A stretch of 6,690 nucleotides of DNA from an uncultured Phycisphaerales bacterium (lineage in GTDB: Bacteria > Planctomycetota > Phycisphaerae > WQYP01), in NCBI GenBank assembly GCA_937901265.1, contig CALCHA010000652.1:1-6690 (forward strand), given 5' to 3'. Positions 5,093 through 6,690 of this stretch are shown in pieces. The position numbers were made by a program, and so were the translations under genes. A model generated the notes under the pieces. It was given only the letters and a program-made list of their open reading frames with translations, had not been told where the DNA came from and did not search any database. Every line of letters starts with the position of its first letter. The first letter of the stretch is position 1.

Positions 5093-6219
5093 GCACGCTG
5101 GGCGTCGTCATCATCGGGAGGAACGAGGGGGAGCGGCTGGTCACGTGCCTGCAGTCGGTGCATGCGTCGTCCTTGAAAAGCGTGCCGACGGTGTATGTCG
5201 ATTCGCATTCAACGGACGATTCGGTGGCGGCGGCGCAGGGTCTTGGGGCGGCGGTGGTGGTGCTGGATGCGGAGACGCCGTTCACGGCGGCGCGGGCGCG
5301 TAATGCGGGGGCGGCGGCGCTTTTCGCGGCGCATCCGGAGATCACCTACGTGCAGTTTCTCGATGGGGACACGGAGCTGGATCCGAAGTGGCTGGCGCAC
5401 GCGGCGGAGTATCTGGACCGGCACGCGACGGTGGCAGTGGTCTGCGGTCGGCTGCGCGAGCGGCATCCGGAGCAGTCGCTGTACAACCTGCTGGGGGACA
5501 TGGAATGGGACGGCCGGGCGGGGCCGGTGCTGGAGTTTGGGGGAATCGCGATGATCCGCGCGTCGATTTTTCAGAAGTTGGGGGGTTACAACGCAGCATT
5601 CATCGCGGGGGAGGAGCCGGACCTGGCGGCGCGGATGCGGCTGTACACGCTGGCGACGGGGCGGCTGGCGAAGATTGTGCGTCTGAATCATCAGATGGCG
5701 TTGCATGATCTTGCGATGCGGCACTTCTCGCAGTGGTGGAAGCGGAGCCGGCGGTCGGGTCACGCCCTGGCGCAGCTGCATCATGCGCATGGACGGCGTC
5801 CGCTGCTTTTTTACCGGAAGCAGTTCCGTTCGACGTGGGTGTGGGCGGTGGCGGTTCCGGCGGTGATTGTGCTGCTGGCGCTGCTGGTTTCCGTGTGGGC
5901 GCTGGTGCTGCTGCCGCTGGCGTATGGGGCGTTGGCGATGCGAATCACGCGGTATCGGCTGCGGCAGGGGGATCGGCTGGCGCATGCACTGCCGTACGGG
6001 GTGTTCACGACGATCGCGAAATTTCCGCAGATGCTGGGGCTGATCACCTTTTATCGGAATCATCGCCGCGGGCGCCAGACGGCGTTGATCGAATACAAGG
6101 GGCCGGGGAGCGGTGGGGGGGCGACGGATGCTGGCACGTCAGAAGGGGTCGCGCGGCCTGCGGAGGGTCGGGCACCGCCCCCGGCCAATCCAACGTCGGC
6201 TGCGGGGGGTAATAGGTGA
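5089..6219 (+). CDS. GT2 family glycosyltransferase with C-terminal membrane helices
   Basis: The 376-residue product begins with LGVVIIGRNEGERLVTCLQSV (4-24), a classic GT2 start. It then has VYVDSHSTDDSV (35-46), ARARNAG (68-74), the metal-binding LDGDTELDP (91-99, DxD form), GGIAMIRASIFQKLGGYN (151-168), and the acidic acceptor-side motif GEEPDLAARMR (174-184). HFSQWWKRSRRSGHA (212-226) resembles the Q-x-x-RW-like region of processive GT2 enzymes. Two hydrophobic segments (about 250-268 and 270-285) anchor it, and a third amphipathic stretch follows (about 302-320). The tail (337-376) is Gly/Ala/Pro-rich and low in complexity. It begins inside the stop of the previous gene (ATGA), with AGGGG (5080-5084) close upstream. 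The likely role is a sugar-adding step at the inner membrane for the repeat unit. Donor and linkage cannot be read. The GT2 call is firm; the processive versus single-transfer question is open. Confidence 0.88.
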   Translation: MSTLGVVIIGRNEGERLVTCLQSVHASSLKSVPTVYVDSHSTDDSVAAAQGLGAAVVVLDAETPFTAARARNAGAAALFAAHPEITYVQFLDGDTELDPKWLAHAAEYLDRHATVAVVCGRLRERHPEQSLYNLLGDMEWDGRAGPVLEFGGIAMIRASIFQKLGGYNAAFIAGEEPDLAARMRLYTLATGRLAKIVRLNHQMALHDLAMRHFSQWWKRSRRSGHALAQLHHAHGRRPLLFYRKQFRSTWVWAVAVPAVIVLLALLVSVWALVLLPLAYGALAMRITRYRLRQGDRLAHALPYGVFTTIAKFPQMLGLITFYRNHRRGRQTALIEYKGPGSGGGATDAGTSEGVARPAEGRAPPPANPTSAAGGNR

Positions 6220-6251
6220 TGTTGAGCCTCTTTTTCGCCGACCCGGTATAA
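6219..6251 (+). CDS. 10-codon mini-ORF at the GT2/GT4 junction
   Basis: The A of the preceding TGA (6217-6219) is also the first base of an ATG (TGATG). That ATG reads MLSLFFADPV and ends at TAA 6249-6251, leaving 3 nt before the GT4 start at 6255 in the same frame. A GGGGGG run (6204-6209) lies 9 nt upstream as a possible ribosome-binding site. No clear ribosome-binding site precedes the ATG at 6255. The mini-ORF could pass ribosomes to the GT4 gene by reinitiation. It could also be chance, or an old N-terminal extension cut by a stop. Expression is inferred, not shown. Confidence 0.35.
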   Translation: MLSLFFADPV

Positions 6252-6254
6252 ACG

Positions 6255-6690
6255 ATGCGTATCGGTTATGTAGTTTCCCGTTACCCGGCGGTCTCGCACA
6301 CGTTCATTCTGCGCGAGGTGATGGGGCTGCGCCGGCTGGGCTGGGAGGTGGTGACGGTGTCGATCCGGTCAGCATCGCGCGGGGACCTGCTGACGGACAT
6401 GGATCGGGCGGAGGCAGTCAACACGCAGGTGATTGTGCGGCGGGGGCCCCTGGCGGGGTTGCGTGCCGTGGGGGCGTTTGTCGGGGAGCTGGTTCGTTCG
6501 CCATGGCGGTTTATGGCGGCGTGGCGGACGGCGCGGCGGCTGCGGCGGCCGGGGCTCAAGGGGCGGCTGTGGGCGTTTTTCTACTTTGTGGAAGCGTTGC
6601 TGCTGCATCGGGTGTGTCGGCGGGAGGGCATCCACCATCTGCATGCGCATTTTGCGATGCAGGGCCCGCATTACACGCTGAGCACCGCCT
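6255..6690 (+). CDS. GT4 family glycosyltransferase (partial, N-terminal part)
   Basis: The frame is open from ATG 6255 to the edge (145 full codons), so the C-terminal Rossmann domain with the sugar-nucleotide site is outside the window. The N-terminus MRIGYVVSRYPAVSHTFILREVMGLRRLGWEV (1-32) is the hallmark of the colanic-acid/amylovoran and exosortase-linked GT4 group, which usually reads S-x-YP-x-xSETFI with an E-x-x-x-L helix. Here SHTF replaces SETF. HLHAHFA (128-134) matches the family's HAHFG segment near the acceptor site. Basic helices between (about 62-125) suit peripheral membrane binding. It would transfer a sugar to the lipid-linked repeat unit in the cytoplasm. An in-frame TAA at 6249-6251 fixes this as the earliest possible ATG. 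The usual ribosome-binding site is missing, and the 35-nt gap from the GT2 gene holds a mini-ORF. The family call is firm; the sugar is unknown. Confidence 0.85.
   Translation, partial: MRIGYVVSRYPAVSHTFILREVMGLRRLGWEVVTVSIRSASRGDLLTDMDRAEAVNTQVIVRRGPLAGLRAVGAFVGELVRSPWRFMAAWRTARRLRRPGLKGRLWAFFYFVEALLLHRVCRREGIHHLHAHFAMQGPHYTLSTA

Noticed and set aside
5209..6063. 284-codon minus-strand open frame
   Set aside because: It is antisense to the second GT2 gene and is dominated by Arg, Pro, Gln and His; a GC-driven shadow.

Overview
The window is high-GC DNA (roughly two thirds G+C by eye) from a bacterial surface-polysaccharide (exopolysaccharide, capsule or O-antigen) locus. Every convincing gene belongs to that pathway. 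No rRNA, tRNA, CRISPR array, transposase or integration site was seen. The host looks Gram-negative in its chemistry: a Wzz/GumC-type chain-length protein together with a Wzy/WaaL-type polymerase or ligase. The divergent sequences and GC-rich style would suit a planctomycete-like or other environmental lineage. That placement is only an impression and cannot be proven from this window.

Layout: two divergent gene blocks flank an intergenic region of about 350 bp (2300-2648). Leftwards on the minus strand lies a sugar-nucleotidyltransferase-like protein with a C-terminal hexapeptide-repeat domain (2299-1292). A 271-bp G-rich gap follows, then a Wzz/GumC-like chain-length determinant (1020-1, cut by the window edge). 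Rightwards on the plus strand lie a polytopic Wzy/O-antigen-ligase-like protein (2649-4106), a GT2 glycosyltransferase (4103-5092), a second GT2 glycosyltransferase with C-terminal membrane helices (5089-6219), and the start of a GT4 glycosyltransferase (6255 to the edge). The first two plus-strand junctions are 4-bp ATGA overlaps. The third goes through a 10-codon mini-ORF, so the block looks like a translationally coupled operon.

Inferred teamwork: the cytoplasmic glycosyltransferases assemble a repeat unit on a lipid carrier. The Wzy-like protein polymerises or ligates it at the periplasmic face, and the Wzz/GumC protein sets chain length and links to export. The nucleotidyltransferase-like protein would normally supply an activated sugar, but the residues needed for catalysis appear replaced, so it may be a regulatory or structural pseudoenzyme.

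The points most worth a second look are this apparent pseudoenzyme, a run of seven G4-or-longer tracts in the transcript between the two minus-strand genes, and a near-perfect dyad just upstream of the Wzy-like start codon. The mini-ORF at the GT2/GT4 junction is also of interest. No wholly new system is evident.
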